A stretch of DNA of 64,000 nt from Paenibacillus sp. KS-LC4 (GCF_036894955.1 NZ_CP145905.1:4792501-4856500); one strand, 5' to 3'. Positions 50,645-59,966 are shown, counted from the first letter of the stretch. Notes: a model not told the origin generated them from the letters alone. A program made the numbers and translations.

Positions 50645-51862
50645 TTATTGGATGCCCTGCATAATAGCATTAATGATGCCCTGCTGAGTTACGGTATTAT
50701 TAGAACGATTGAACAGCGCAAAGCCGTGCTGGCCATTGTAGCCGTTATCCCAGTATACAGGAACCATTTTGTATCTCTTGGCCGTGGACGTTACGGCTTT
50801 GGCGAATGCTGCGCGGTACACATTGTTTGTGGAATCATGTGCGGTTTTGTCAATTGAGCCAAACTCGCCAAGCACAGCAGGGTAGCCTTGTGTCACAAAC
50901 TTATTATACACGGAATTAAACTGCGCGTTTAAGTAATCCTCCTGCCCCCAATTAGACCTTTTGGAAGGATTCGTGGCTGTGGCTCCCCATTGCGTAATAT
51001 TTCCGTTTTCCTCGCCTGCAAAATCCCAAGGGGAATAATAATGTACGGAAATCATAATTCTTTTCTCCGAGCTCGGAATTGTGGAGGATCTAAAGTTATC
51101 CGTTGGGAGGACGAAGCCGTAATTGCCAACGGTATGGTCAATATTCGTATTCCAGCCTGGAATCAGCAACCATCTGGCACTGTTATTGCCCCCGGTCTTC
51201 CTTACCGTATCCACGAAGATTTGATTATATGCGTTAAGATTGGCGTAGTAGGCTGAATTGGGATTTCCGTAAGTACCGTCAAACACTTCATTCATTGATT
51301 CTAAAATAAGCCGCTCGTCATAGTTAATAAACTTATTGGCAATTTGCTGCCAAACACGCTGGTATTTCTCCTTGATGGCAGCTTGATTTCCGCTATTTAC
51401 GAACAACCATCCACCCGGAATGGAATGATAGCCATCGCCATGGATATTCATGACAACATATAGACCTTCATTGTAAGCATAGTCAACAACCGTTTTCACA
51501 CGGTCCAGCCAGGCGCTATTAATTGTATAGTTGGGAGCGCTTCCAATATAATTCAAGTAGGAGACGGGAATGCGAATGGTCTTGAAGCCTGCTGCCTTCA
51601 CCTTTTTGATCAGCGCTGCTGTAATGACCGGATTGCCCCAGGATGTCTCGCTTGGCGTACCGTTCACCGTCGCCTCAAGCTGATTGCCCAGGTTCCATCC
51701 TGCGCCCATTTCGGAAACGATTTGCGAAGCCTGCAATGACCTGAAATCGGCTGTAATAGGTGTTGCTGCCGATGCCTGAGCGCTCCATCCCGTAAAAACT
51801 ATCGTAGTCAGCAACATAAAAGCTAAACTGCAAACGCCGTATTTTTTCATTTTCACAAGCAT
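50645..51862 (-). CDS. Secreted GH5 endoglucanase (cellulase)
   Basis: This 405-residue protein has a signal peptide (KKYGVCSLAFMLLTTIVFTGWSAQASA) and a full GH5 catalytic domain. MGAGWNLGNQLEA and GFKTIRIPVSY mark the start of the barrel, and VVMNIHGDGYH the third strand. The acid/base Glu lies in ILESMNEVFDG near residue 190 and the nucleophile Glu in AVLGEFGSID near 325. No carbohydrate-binding module is present. It likely attacks beta-1,4-glucan or xyloglucan. GGAGGT precedes the ATG at 51862. It is a single-gene unit. Confidence 0.93.
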   Translation of the reverse strand: MLVKMKKYGVCSLAFMLLTTIVFTGWSAQASAATPITADFRSLQASQIVSEMGAGWNLGNQLEATVNGTPSETSWGNPVITAALIKKVKAAGFKTIRIPVSYLNYIGSAPNYTINSAWLDRVKTVVDYAYNEGLYVVMNIHGDGYHSIPGGWLFVNSGNQAAIKEKYQRVWQQIANKFINYDERLILESMNEVFDGTYGNPNSAYYANLNAYNQIFVDTVRKTGGNNSARWLLIPGWNTNIDHTVGNYGFVLPTDNFRSSTIPSSEKRIMISVHYYSPWDFAGEENGNITQWGATATNPSKRSNWGQEDYLNAQFNSVYNKFVTQGYPAVLGEFGSIDKTAHDSTNNVYRAAFAKAVTSTAKRYKMVPVYWDNGYNGQHGFALFNRSNNTVTQQGIINAIMQGIQ

Positions 51863-52144
51863 GTCTAAACCTCCACTAACGTTATTTGGTCGTGCAACAA
51901 GCAGAATAGTTACCATGATGATTCATATTCTACGATGCAACAATTCCATGCCTCCCTTCTTCAACAATCTAGCTAGCTTGCGTTGTAATCAAGGATTGAC
52001 AAATGCAGGCATGATCAACCAAAGAAATCCGCTGTCTCCTCCTCAACACAATAACATATTATTGGAAAATAAGGCAATATATTCACACCCGTTTTAATAT
52101 CATATACGACTTGGAATCACGCAAGTAAGGTCCTCATATAAACT
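51863..52144. other. AT-rich intergenic region upstream of the cellulase gene
   Basis: About 280 bases hold no convincing open reading frame. The region starts the AT-rich stretch that continues to about 60,000. The cellulase promoter must lie here on the minus strand, but no clean -35/-10 pair stands out. Confidence 0.4.
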
Positions 52145-52190
52145 AAAAAGCAGAAGCCCCTGTATGACTAGGAGCCTCTGCTTTTTGAAT
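52145..52190. terminator. Terminator between the cellulase upstream region and the small enzyme cluster
   Basis: AAAAGCAG and CCT pair with AGG and CTGCTTTT in an imperfect hairpin with A-rich and T-rich flanks, so it may work in both directions. It is about 35 bases past the end of the gene at 52225-52578. Confidence 0.7.
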
Positions 52191-52224
52191 ATATGATTTG
52201 ATTAGGTCTGTTAGATACATAAAA

Positions 52225-52578
52225 CTACCATGAATCAAGAATAAAGAAATCGTCAAAGGCTTCCCCTTCAAGCGTAAAAAGCAGCTTATATAATCCAATC
52301 TTTTTAGCTCGATATACAATTGGAATATAGGATACAACATAATCAAAGCCATATGAAATCAGCTCGTTATCTTTTGTTTCATCCCACTTATCTATGAATA
52401 GAGCTACACTTTCTATCTTAACGGTTAAAAATACATGATCGAAATCCTCGCCAAAAACTTCGTGAAATTCAATTGGCTCTTCTTCAATATAGTTGTTAAA
52501 GCACACCCAAAAGCTAGCAAGAGTTGTTTTTTCAATGTCATATTTAATTGCCCATTGTTTTAATTCATTGATCATCAT
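52225..52578 (-). CDS. Unknown 117-residue protein
   Basis: The protein reads ELKQWAIKYDIEKTTLASFWVCFNNYIEEEPIEFHEVFGEDFDHVFLTVKIESV and is acidic and cytosolic, with no motif I recognise. AGGATGA precedes the ATG at 52578; an in-frame ATG further upstream at 52659 would overlap the VOC gene. It is downstream of the VOC gene on the same strand. The C-terminus (KLLFTLEGEAFDDFFILDSW) suggests a compact beta-rich fold. Confidence 0.55.
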   Translation of the reverse strand: MMINELKQWAIKYDIEKTTLASFWVCFNNYIEEEPIEFHEVFGEDFDHVFLTVKIESVALFIDKWDETKDNELISYGFDYVVSYIPIVYRAKKIGLYKLLFTLEGEAFDDFFILDSW

Positions 52579-52631
52579 TTCATCCTGCCTTTGATTGACC
52601 AGCTCGAATTTTCTTATCCATTTCCCACCAT

Positions 52632-53012
52632 TTACTGTTTGTTCCCAACAGCAATCCATCTTCTATCAATATCTTCAAATACAAATTCCTTATTGTTATA
52701 GTCCGTCGTTGATAATGGTCGAACGATCGAAACGCCTAATGCTCTAAATTCATTTTCCATTTCCTCTTGGTTATTTGTTATAAAATAAGCATCATATCCA
52801 TAACCATGAATCTCTCGATTAGGTGCGATAACTTCTTTAGTCGATTTTGTTAAAACGATCTCTATTTGATCCCTATATAAACAAATATGTGGTTCCTCAG
52901 AATCAAGATAACGAACGGCTCTAAATCTAAGCAATTCATAAAAATTTGCTGTCTTGTTCATGTCAGAGCTTGGAAAAATTTGAAGACAGTGCGAAAAGCC
53001 CTTAGTCGACAT
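52632..53012 (-). CDS. VOC (glyoxalase/bleomycin resistance) superfamily protein
   Basis: The 126-residue protein has the paired beta-alpha-beta modules of the vicinal oxygen chelate fold. HCLQIFPSSDMNKTANFYELLRFRAV forms the first and GYDAYFITNNQEEMENEFRALGVSIVRP the second, ending EDIDRRWIAVG. Some metal ligands (His8 and the C-terminal Glu) are in place. Members include glyoxalases, dioxygenases and drug-binding proteins; the substrate is unknown. Confidence 0.8.
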   Translation of the reverse strand: MSTKGFSHCLQIFPSSDMNKTANFYELLRFRAVRYLDSEEPHICLYRDQIEIVLTKSTKEVIAPNREIHGYGYDAYFITNNQEEMENEFRALGVSIVRPLSTTDYNNKEFVFEDIDRRWIAVGNKQ

Positions 53013-53096
53013 CTATTTTCATCCTTTACTAAAACCTTTTCGATTCAATCAGTACTTAATATTAGACTTCTGTTGCGGCTGACCATTACCTTGTTT

Positions 53097-53624
53097 CTAT
53101 ACATTCAATCTTTTTCTAATCATTCTAATCTGGCCCCTATGATTGATTTCATCTTCAAATACATGAAACCACATAAAATAACGGTTAGCTTGTTTGTTGT
53201 ACCAAAATGGCTCCTCGACATATAGCCAGTCATCTTGAACTGATTTCAAGAAATCCAGCGTTCTATTTCTTACTTGCTCCATTTGGGTAACATAAAATAT
53301 TAAATCATTCCCTTTTATCTTTTCTCGCCCTTCTTTACCTAAATCAAGTGCAGGACCCCAAGCTTTAAGCTCTTCTTCATTTAACTCTCTATTTTCAAAC
53401 GTCTCTACCTGATAGGCATATTCAACAGCAGCAAAGTGCAATAATAATGCACCAATTGAATTACTCTCAGAATCCAGTAAAAAATCAAGCTGGTCCTTCG
53501 ACAAATCTTTCACTGCCTCTAGTGTAGTAAATCTTGCATAATTCATCATGGAAATGAGTCGACTGATCTGAGGAGAATATCCAGGAATATCGGTAATTAA
53601 GTATATATTGTCCATGTTCATCAT
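53097..53624 (-). CDS. DinB superfamily protein (DUF664-like)
   Basis: This 175-residue four-helix bundle protein carries the histidine pattern of DinB proteins: LLLHFAAVEYAYQ near residue 60 and FHVFEDEINHRGQIRMIRKRL near 155. It is AT-rich and a second DinB-type protein in the window, with low similarity to that at 36708. GGAGGAG precedes the ATG. A thiol-dependent detoxification role is likely but unproven. Confidence 0.8.
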   Translation of the reverse strand: MMNMDNIYLITDIPGYSPQISRLISMMNYARFTTLEAVKDLSKDQLDFLLDSESNSIGALLLHFAAVEYAYQVETFENRELNEEELKAWGPALDLGKEGREKIKGNDLIFYVTQMEQVRNRTLDFLKSVQDDWLYVEEPFWYNKQANRYFMWFHVFEDEINHRGQIRMIRKRLNV

Positions 53625-53712
53625 TGTGTGCTCCTCCGGATTTTCATTTTAATTTCACCTAACACTCTGTGCTGGGCGAAGTTAACAGCTTCTGTGGCTA
53701 CCCAATACGTTT

Positions 53713-54201
53713 TCATGACTTTCCAAACCTATGTTTTAAATAGTATTTCAGTCCTGCTCGATCGACATCTGAAAACTGTCGCGGGTCATTTTTCATTAGT
53801 TGATAAATATCATCAATAGCTTCCCATCGAATATGTAACGTTTCATCTCCAACAGATAATAATTGCCCCTCTGCTCTACAAATAAAGTACATGCCTATTG
53901 AGTCAATGGGTCCCTTAATGGTCTGATACACACAATAGGGCTCTAAGCATTCCACTTCAAATTCAGAATTAATGCCAACCGTGTCAATACGCTTATCACT
54001 GCCTTCTACTTCTGTAACGATCAAACCTGTTTCTTCAAGTACCTCTCGTTTTAATCCATCTAATATAGCTTCATAGGGCTCCAATCTTCCGCCAGGCAGC
54101 TCTATCGCTTCTTCATTTTTCTTATTACGAACTTGGACAATAATTTCAGTACCATTATTACGTTCTCTCTCAATAAATGCTCTTGCATTAACATAGAACA
54201 A
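53713..54201 (-). CDS. Nudix hydrolase
   Basis: The 162-residue protein has a complete Nudix box, GGRLEPYEAILDGLKREVLEETGL (GX5EX7REUXEEXGU), near residues 38-60. It would hydrolyse a nucleoside diphosphate linked to some moiety; the substrate is unknown. The start is TTG with GAGGTGA seven bases upstream. It lies between the DinB protein gene and the DinB-GrpB fusion gene, all on the minus strand. Confidence 0.92.
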   Translation of the reverse strand: MFYVNARAFIERERNNGTEIIVQVRNKKNEEAIELPGGRLEPYEAILDGLKREVLEETGLIVTEVEGSDKRIDTVGINSEFEVECLEPYCVYQTIKGPIDSIGMYFICRAEGQLLSVGDETLHIRWEAIDDIYQLMKNDPRQFSDVDRAGLKYYLKHRFGKS

Positions 54202-54243
54202 ACCGTAGTCACCTCATAATTATGATTGTCCCAAACACTAATA

Positions 54244-55284
54244 CTATTGCGCTTCTAATATCCTTTTTATAAAGTCGGTTTTTGCCTCCGTATAAGCTTC
54301 TCTGTCTTCTCTGTTTTCTTCTGCTAACTTTCTTTTTAGCTCGGCATATTGCTCAGCCAAATAAGGCTGTTCACGAAGTTTATTTCTGAATTTAATTTGT
54401 TGCCCCCAATGTGCTTCGTCCTCTAGCATCAAATGAAGATGACAATCTCTTCGATCATTTTTAACTTTGACAAAAAATCTTCTCCACTCATGTCCATCCA
54501 ATTCATATGGAACATAACTCCAATCATTAGCTTTCAAACGTTCAATGATCTCTTCTAAATCATTATAGGACTTGATTTTTGCCATCATATCAATAATGGG
54601 TTTGGCAGGGAGATTAGGAATTGAAGTACTACCCATATGCTCTATATCTCTCACTCCAAAAGGATAAAGCGTTTCTCTTAATTGCTTAACTTCTTCTGCC
54701 CCCTTCATTAACCAAGCGGGATCAGGAGGCTTAATCTCAACTGGTTCTGTGGCCCAAACTGGCCAGTTATTCACTTGAACAGAAGTTTGGATTTGAGCTA
54801 TGTGATGCTGGTTATGCCATATAAATCTTTGAAGCGCGATATCTAATGTTACTTCCCCTAGCGCTTGAGTTTTCAAGGTTCGCCTGAAATCTTCCGTTTT
54901 TAAATGGTTAAGCAAAATCATAAATCGTCTATGCAGTATTTCAATTAGTAATAAAGAGTCCTCAATAGGCACATATTTATTGTCGCTTAATTCTGCCCAT
55001 AAATCTTCCCGATAAGAGCTTGCCATCGGTGCCTCTTCCGTTAGTGCCCTCTTAAATCTTAAGTAAGCATTCATATCATTATCAGCAAGATGATGAACGA
55101 TTTGTTTTACTGTCCAGCCATTTTTGCGGTATGTAGTGTTCATTTGAGCAGGCTCCAAATCACTCAAAATCGTTCTTAACTTCTTTATGATTTCTGGTAT
55201 TTGATTGATGAGAAAAACGCGTTCTTCCTCTGTTGGATTCATTATCGCTTTAAACTGACCTATAGGAAACCGAACATTGTCCAT
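54244..55284 (-). CDS. Fusion of a YfiT/BstA-like DinB domain with a GrpB (UPF0157) domain
   Basis: Residues 1-165 resemble B. subtilis YfiT (MDNVRFPIGQF, GWTVKQIVHHLADNDMNAY, WHNQHHIAQI), a metal-binding DinB protein implicated in bacillithiol transfer. Residues 175-346 match the GrpB/UPF0157 family, a nucleotidyltransferase-like fold (REIEHMGSTSIPNLPAKPIIDMMAKI, YELDGHEWRRFF, HLHLML). I chose the ATG at 55284 because the YfiT family starts there; the ATG 12 codons earlier has no clear ribosome site. The joined architecture is not one I know. The gene is AT-rich. Confidence 0.8.
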   Translation of the reverse strand: MDNVRFPIGQFKAIMNPTEEERVFLINQIPEIIKKLRTILSDLEPAQMNTTYRKNGWTVKQIVHHLADNDMNAYLRFKRALTEEAPMASSYREDLWAELSDNKYVPIEDSLLLIEILHRRFMILLNHLKTEDFRRTLKTQALGEVTLDIALQRFIWHNQHHIAQIQTSVQVNNWPVWATEPVEIKPPDPAWLMKGAEEVKQLRETLYPFGVRDIEHMGSTSIPNLPAKPIIDMMAKIKSYNDLEEIIERLKANDWSYVPYELDGHEWRRFFVKVKNDRRDCHLHLMLEDEAHWGQQIKFRNKLREQPYLAEQYAELKRKLAEENREDREAYTEAKTDFIKRILEAQ

Positions 55285-55527
55285 TTCTCCATCAACTCTC
55301 CCATCAAGCTTTGTAATCATTACGCATCATACTCAAGCACCTTCACAAGCTCTATTATAGATTATTATACCGTTCTTCTACTCTAAAGGTAAAAAAAGCA
55401 AACAAAATGGATGTGATGTAGTATATTATTAATGGAAAAGCAAATTATCCAAAAGCACCACGAATTCACACTTCTTTTTCGTAAAATTCGCAGACACCTA
55501 ATACACCATTTATAAGGGAGATAATCA

Positions 55528-56286
55528 GTGATAAGTTACTATGGAGAGCTTTGCACGAAAATGTATGAAAGTGATAAATCATTAGCAGACGGCAAGGAGC
55601 TTGATTTTTATCTTTCTTTTGCTGACAGAAAAGATATTCGTGTACTTGAACCAATGTGTGGCAATGGGAGAATGTTGATACCCTTTATGCAACGTGATAT
55701 ACAAATAGAAGGTTTCGATATTTCAGAAGATATGCTTAAGGTTTGTATAGAGAAAGGCAATAAAAATAACTTGAAACCCAACGTGTATTATCAAAAGATT
55801 GAAGACTTTGTTAGCTCTCATACATTCGATTTGATCATTATTCCGTTTGGATCTTTCTCACTTTTGCCGAACCAACTCGTTAATAAAAGCCTAGCCAATA
55901 TGAGATCCGTACTAAAGGAGCAGGGAAAACTTCTACTGACCATTATGTTAAAAGGTAATGATATTGAAGAGAGTTCAGATTGGATACAATTAGAAAAAAA
56001 ATATATTAACAATGAATGGATTGTTATATCCAAAAAAGCTCAATATCATAAAGAGCAATCTACGCTCTTTACGAAGTTGAAATACCAGGTAGTTACAGAG
56101 GATAAAATCGAAAAGACAGAAATGATGGATTTTCCACTTCGCCTTTATGATGTTAAAGAGTTTGAAAATATACTTAAGACGAACGGTTTTCATCATATTC
56201 AGTTGCATGAAGTGAAGGATGGATATGGTGAAGGAAACCATTTCCATGTGTTTGAGTGCTCCTTAACGGAACTTAACAACAATTAA
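55528..56286 (+). CDS. Class I SAM-dependent methyltransferase
   Basis: This 252-residue protein has the SAM motif I VLEPMCGNGRMLIPF near residue 39, motif II GFDISEDMLK near 65, and a motif around FDLIIIPFGSFSLL near 95. That is the pattern of the methyltransferase-11/25 group. The C-terminal third is beta-rich and variable and would set substrate choice. It starts at GTG after AAGGGAG. It is the only plus-strand gene in the AT-rich stretch and its substrate is unknown. Confidence 0.87.
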   Translation: MISYYGELCTKMYESDKSLADGKELDFYLSFADRKDIRVLEPMCGNGRMLIPFMQRDIQIEGFDISEDMLKVCIEKGNKNNLKPNVYYQKIEDFVSSHTFDLIIIPFGSFSLLPNQLVNKSLANMRSVLKEQGKLLLTIMLKGNDIEESSDWIQLEKKYINNEWIVISKKAQYHKEQSTLFTKLKYQVVTEDKIEKTEMMDFPLRLYDVKEFENILKTNGFHHIQLHEVKDGYGEGNHFHVFECSLTELNNN

Positions 56287-56329
56287 TTATTCCAATCGAG
56301 GAAGCAATACTAAGTGTCATCAGGTTGCT

Positions 56330-57076
56330 CTACACGAGCTTCAAAGAACCCAGAATCGTCCACAACCCCGAGAGGATGATGAGCCACAGCGTCAGCTTTT
56401 TAAACAGCTGGTCATTCAACTTTTTGATCGCTATAATGCCAATAAAAACACCGATTAACATGCTTGGAACAAATAGCGAGGTGTACATTACCACTTTTGG
56501 AGTCAATAAGCCGCTATAATAAAATGTGCCAATTGTAATCATGTTTAATATGACGCCGTATACGGTGATGTTCGCTCTGAATTCATTTTTGCTGTATCCC
56601 TGATTGGACAAAAACAATGCAACCGGAGGACCACTGAGCGAGATGCTTCCATTTAATAACCCGCTTGTCATGCCGATAGGGATAAAAGCGATTTTATCAT
56701 TACGGACAGGGAAGGATTTCCCTAATAACAATAGGCTGGCAAAAGCAATAATGAATATACCCGTAAATCCTTTTAGAAGGTCTGCATTTAGATAGACAAG
56801 CAAAAAGGTTCCCAGCGGGGCCGCCAATAGGCTGGAAAGGATTAATATCCATATTTTCTGAATGGCTACATGCCGCCAACTATTTAGAAGTACGATCATA
56901 TTTGTACATAGACTGAGGATGACAACGATTGGGACGACCTCTTGTAGCGGAATCATTTTCACCAAAAAAGGCATGGTCACTAACGCGAAGCCAAAGCTCG
57001 TTAATCCTTGAATAAAACCCGCTGCCAGCACAATAAATAGGCCTAAGATGAGAAACATATTGATTTCAATGTCCAT
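56330..57076 (-). CDS. TauE/SafE family sulfite/organosulfur exporter-like permease
   Basis: The 248-residue protein has about eight hydrophobic segments in the two-repeat TauE/SafE arrangement. The N-terminal GLTSFGFALVTMPFLVKMIPLQEVVPIVV and the internal repeat NGSISLSGPPVALFLSNQGYSKNEFRAN show the family's SG-PP motif. Members export sulfite, sulfonates or other anions. It is convergent with the methyltransferase gene; no sulfur gene is adjacent, so the substrate is open. Confidence 0.88.
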   Translation of the reverse strand: MDIEINMFLILGLFIVLAAGFIQGLTSFGFALVTMPFLVKMIPLQEVVPIVVILSLCTNMIVLLNSWRHVAIQKIWILILSSLLAAPLGTFLLVYLNADLLKGFTGIFIIAFASLLLLGKSFPVRNDKIAFIPIGMTSGLLNGSISLSGPPVALFLSNQGYSKNEFRANITVYGVILNMITIGTFYYSGLLTPKVVMYTSLFVPSMLIGVFIGIIAIKKLNDQLFKKLTLWLIILSGLWTILGSLKLV

Positions 57077-57181
57077 AAAAGCTCCTTATGCTCCAAAATG
57101 AGCCTTTAGTCGAAGCGCTGGGCTTCCTTCCATTGGCTCTTATCATATTTTTGTTATTATATATAACCGAAAATAAAACCG

Positions 57182-57316
57182 TTATATCGCTTGCCATCTT
57201 TTCTGAAGCTTTTTAATGCCTTCATCCACCAGCGATCCAAAGAAAGATGTCCCGTTACGGGAAAACAGTACACTCCGTGACCAGTGAACGACAAGCACGG
57301 GGATGGCTCCCTTCAA
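57182..57316 (-). pseudogene. Possible gene remnant or small open frame (44 residues)
   Basis: Read from a TTG at 57316 the frame encodes a mixed-polarity segment (VLVVHWSRSVLFSRNGTSFFGSLVDE) ending KKLQKRWQAI. It has no ribosome binding site but looks protein-like in composition. It may be the tail of a lost gene. No family is recognised. Confidence 0.3.
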
Positions 57317-57324
57317 TATAACAT

Positions 57325-57702
57325 TTAATTCCGGTGTGACATAAGATCAGAATTAGCAAGCTCTACTGCAACAGCAATCGTAAGCTGCGGATATCTTCTA
57401 AGACCCTTTATATAATGACGATCTATTGGCTTACTCTCTACTATAGGTTCTATGCTAGTATCATATCTATCAAATTCTATACTTGCAATTGTATTGTTAT
57501 TAATAAGTAGAGTTACGATATCTTCTGACTCCTCTGGCAACCAAAAAATAATATAAGCCGTTCTCATCTCAGGAAAAAAAGATTTAATCATCTCAAGCAA
57601 TCTTGATTTACTTTCGTCATTAAATAAAGCACGATGTTCTCGTATTAAATGACTTTGAATATCTGACTCTGTTTTTGTATGTTTTAATTTGATTAACTCC
57701 AT
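57325..57702 (-). CDS. Unknown 125-residue protein
   Basis: The protein reads MELIKLKHTKTESDIQSHLI, with a central HRALFNDESKSRLLEMIKSFFPEMRTAYIIFWLPEESEDIVTLLI region and an AVAVELANSDL end. GGGAG stands eight bases before the ATG at 57702. No motif or membrane segment is recognised. It is an AT-rich gene on the same strand as its neighbours. Confidence 0.55.
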   Translation of the reverse strand: MELIKLKHTKTESDIQSHLIREHRALFNDESKSRLLEMIKSFFPEMRTAYIIFWLPEESEDIVTLLINNNTIASIEFDRYDTSIEPIVESKPIDRHYIKGLRRYPQLTIAVAVELANSDLMSHRN

Positions 57703-57876
57703 GTTATTCACTCCCCTAGTAAAACGCAAAGCTACAGGCTAGCTTCCAATCTGATTGGCAAAAATACCGTTTGCAGTAACTATCTCATCACAAATCACTT
57801 TAGAGAATTTTAATCGACTAATTCGATCAAAATGTAAGGTTTCAACAATGGTTTTGCATCAGGTTGAAAAATTTTT

Positions 57877-58431
57877 TTAGGCTTTGGAACTTCCTCTCCA
57901 CTCTTCACCAATCATCCCGTAAGTTACTCGATCTAAATATTTGCCGTTTAGAAATTCGAAGCAGCGAATGGTTCCCTCTTCCGTAAACCCTAAGCGCTCA
58001 GGAACGGCTCTACTTCTAATATTGCTGGTAGCCGCGCATATTTCAACTTTGTTTAATTTTAGTTCTTCAAAAGCATGTTTCATAAATACGGAACACGCCT
58101 TGGTTGCTAAACCCAATCCTTCAAAATCCTTAGATAACCAATATCCGATTTCCGTCTTCTTGCTTTGCCAATTAAAATATAAAAAGCCAATTGATCCCGC
58201 TAGTTTTTCTTTATGCCAAATCCCAACCCAGTAGCCGTTATTAGCTGCAAATGAACTTAACGTTCGTTTGATAAATTTCCGTGTATCATTAATTTCGTGT
58301 GTATGATTGGGAAAATCAAGCCATTCTCCAATACTGTCTCGACTCTTATCAATTAACTCAAATAATTCTTCCGCATGTCTATTTTCTAAAAGTGAAATAT
58401 AGGAATCCTGATCTATGATGGATTTGAACAT
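57877..58431 (-). CDS. GNAT N-acetyltransferase, RimJ/RimL-type
   Basis: This 184-residue protein is of the acetyltransferase-3 kind related to ribosomal-protein N-acetyltransferases and YdaF. It has EIGYWLSKDFEGLGLATKACSVFMKHAFEEL (acetyl-CoA loop, about residue 95) and NIRSRAVPERLGFTEEGTIR (about 135). RimL-like family members can also act on spermidine or antibiotics. The substrate is not evident. Confidence 0.88.
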   Translation of the reverse strand: MFKSIIDQDSYISLLENRHAEELFELIDKSRDSIGEWLDFPNHTHEINDTRKFIKRTLSSFAANNGYWVGIWHKEKLAGSIGFLYFNWQSKKTEIGYWLSKDFEGLGLATKACSVFMKHAFEELKLNKVEICAATSNIRSRAVPERLGFTEEGTIRCFEFLNGKYLDRVTYGMIGEEWRGSSKA

Positions 58432-58479
58432 ATTTTGCCCCCTAAGGATCTGACTTTTGATTTACCTGTCTTCTTGAAC

Positions 58480-59025
58480 CTACATATACAATTCTTCAAG
58501 CATCTTCTGATAGATATGATCGTTTTCTTCATCAAAACAAACAAACTGTATGTGATCTATGACTGGATGCAGTTCAATATAATGTTTGACTGATGTCAGC
58601 GCAATTTGAGCTGCAACGTTTTTGGGGAAACGATATATACCTGTGCTTATATTAGGAAACGCTATGCTTCTTATATGATGCTTACTTGCTAATTCCAAGC
58701 TATTTATGTAGCAGCTTTGCAGTTTTTTCTCCTCATCAAGCTTTCCATCGTTCCATACCGGACCCACTGTGTGTATGACATACTTCGCGCTCAACTTACC
58801 AGCCGTCGTTATAACTGCATCGCCTACAGCACAACCACCTTGTCTAGCTCGTATTTGTTTGCATTGTTCAAGTATTTCACTTCCACCAGCACGGTGAATG
58901 GCGCCATCTACGCCCCCACCGCCAAGTAAGCTCGTGTTTGCAGCATTGACAATACAATCCACTTCAGATTTTGTAATATCCCCCTTTATTAATTCAATGG
59001 TTGTCGAATTGAATTTTATCCTCAT
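58480..59025 (-). CDS. Macro-domain O-acetyl-ADP-ribose deacetylase (YmdB-like)
   Basis: The 181-residue protein matches single macro-domain proteins. GDITKSEVDCIVNAANTSLLGGGGVDGAIHRAGG lies at residues 15-50, and GDAVITTAGKLSAKYVIHTVGPVWNDG and AFPNISTGIYRFP follow at about 70 and 115. These bind ADP-ribose; enzymes of the group deacetylate O-acetyl-ADP-ribose or reverse ADP-ribosylation. The ATG at 59025 is favoured over an upstream GTG on alignment with family starts. No ADP-ribosyltransferase is nearby. Confidence 0.9.
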   Translation of the reverse strand: MRIKFNSTTIELIKGDITKSEVDCIVNAANTSLLGGGGVDGAIHRAGGSEILEQCKQIRARQGGCAVGDAVITTAGKLSAKYVIHTVGPVWNDGKLDEEKKLQSCYINSLELASKHHIRSIAFPNISTGIYRFPKNVAAQIALTSVKHYIELHPVIDHIQFVCFDEENDHIYQKMLEELYM

Positions 59026-59054
59026 TTTCCAACCTGCCTTTCGCACCCTTCAGC

Positions 59055-59966
59055 TCAATCGCTTATTCTATTAAATGCTCGCAACGTTTTTAACGTATTT
59101 AAAGTAATAATACCTGCCCATTCTGTTTCAGCTAACTTCCACTCCTCCTCAAATCTTCCCCAGCTCCAGTTCGGTTGCCAACAACCTTCCGTAGATTGAC
59201 TCATGATGATCTGATCAAGCTCTGCTGGAATAGCCTCGGAATACTTATGATAAAAAAGAGACGCCGGAGAATCAACAACTTGCAGGGGCGTAGCACAATA
59301 GCCCTTTCTATCCTCCTGTTTCACAACTACACATAAATCTAAAAAATGCTCCAGTTTTTTCATAAAATGATTCAATCGTTCACCCGACATTCGAGCAGCT
59401 AATCTCAGATAGCAGTAAATTTCGTGCATTTCTAGCTCTTCACAATTGTCTAGATATTGCGTTGCTTTCACAGTGATTTCACTCACGATATGATCAGGCA
59501 AGGTCTTATTATATTGATAAAAATAGCCCAATACTTCTGCATTCGGATTTCCCCATTGCGGGCTATGCCCTTGATAATTCCACCATATTGCCCGCGGGGC
59601 TTCATCTGCCTCCACAGGGATGATCTCCCATCCCATATGCTCTCTTGAATATTGCCTAGCTAGGTAATTCATTGCTCTAGCAACGGATTCATGATCTCTT
59701 GAAACTTTCATGCTAGATAGGATCTGTAAAGCTGTAGTTGTTGCAAGCACTGATGATGCATCACAACGCAAATCCGGCTCAAGTCCTTTGCCAAATCCAC
59801 CATCATCATTCTGATATCTGGTTAACTCCCTAACGACGTTATCTGTAGTCCCGCTCTCAAATTCAAACTGAAATAACGCTTGCTCAAGCCTTCTTCCTTG
59901 ATTCATAATAAATTCTCTTGATTTTTCAAACTGTGCTTTTGATAAATTTATCATGGAGTTTTTCAT
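59055..59966 (-). CDS. Terpenoid-cyclase/prenyltransferase-like toroid protein, uncharacterised
   Basis: The 303-residue protein shows the repeated QxxGGF-type helical hairpins of alpha-alpha toroid proteins: RYQNDDGGFGKGLEPD near residue 52, STEGCWQPNWSWG near 258, and a helix-rich body between. A similar family is annotated as hypothetical in Paenibacillus. The Asp-rich DXDD catalytic motif of squalene-hopene cyclases is not present. The protein has no signal peptide. Its ligand or reaction is unknown. GGGGG precedes the ATG by seven bases. Confidence 0.6.
   Translation of the reverse strand: MKNSMINLSKAQFEKSREFIMNQGRRLEQALFQFEFESGTTDNVVRELTRYQNDDGGFGKGLEPDLRCDASSVLATTTALQILSSMKVSRDHESVARAMNYLARQYSREHMGWEIIPVEADEAPRAIWWNYQGHSPQWGNPNAEVLGYFYQYNKTLPDHIVSEITVKATQYLDNCEELEMHEIYCYLRLAARMSGERLNHFMKKLEHFLDLCVVVKQEDRKGYCATPLQVVDSPASLFYHKYSEAIPAELDQIIMSQSTEGCWQPNWSWGRFEEEWKLAETEWAGIITLNTLKTLRAFNRISD

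Noticed and set aside
52143..52352. 69-residue open frame on the minus strand
   Set aside because: It overlaps a supported gene in another frame and covers a terminator.
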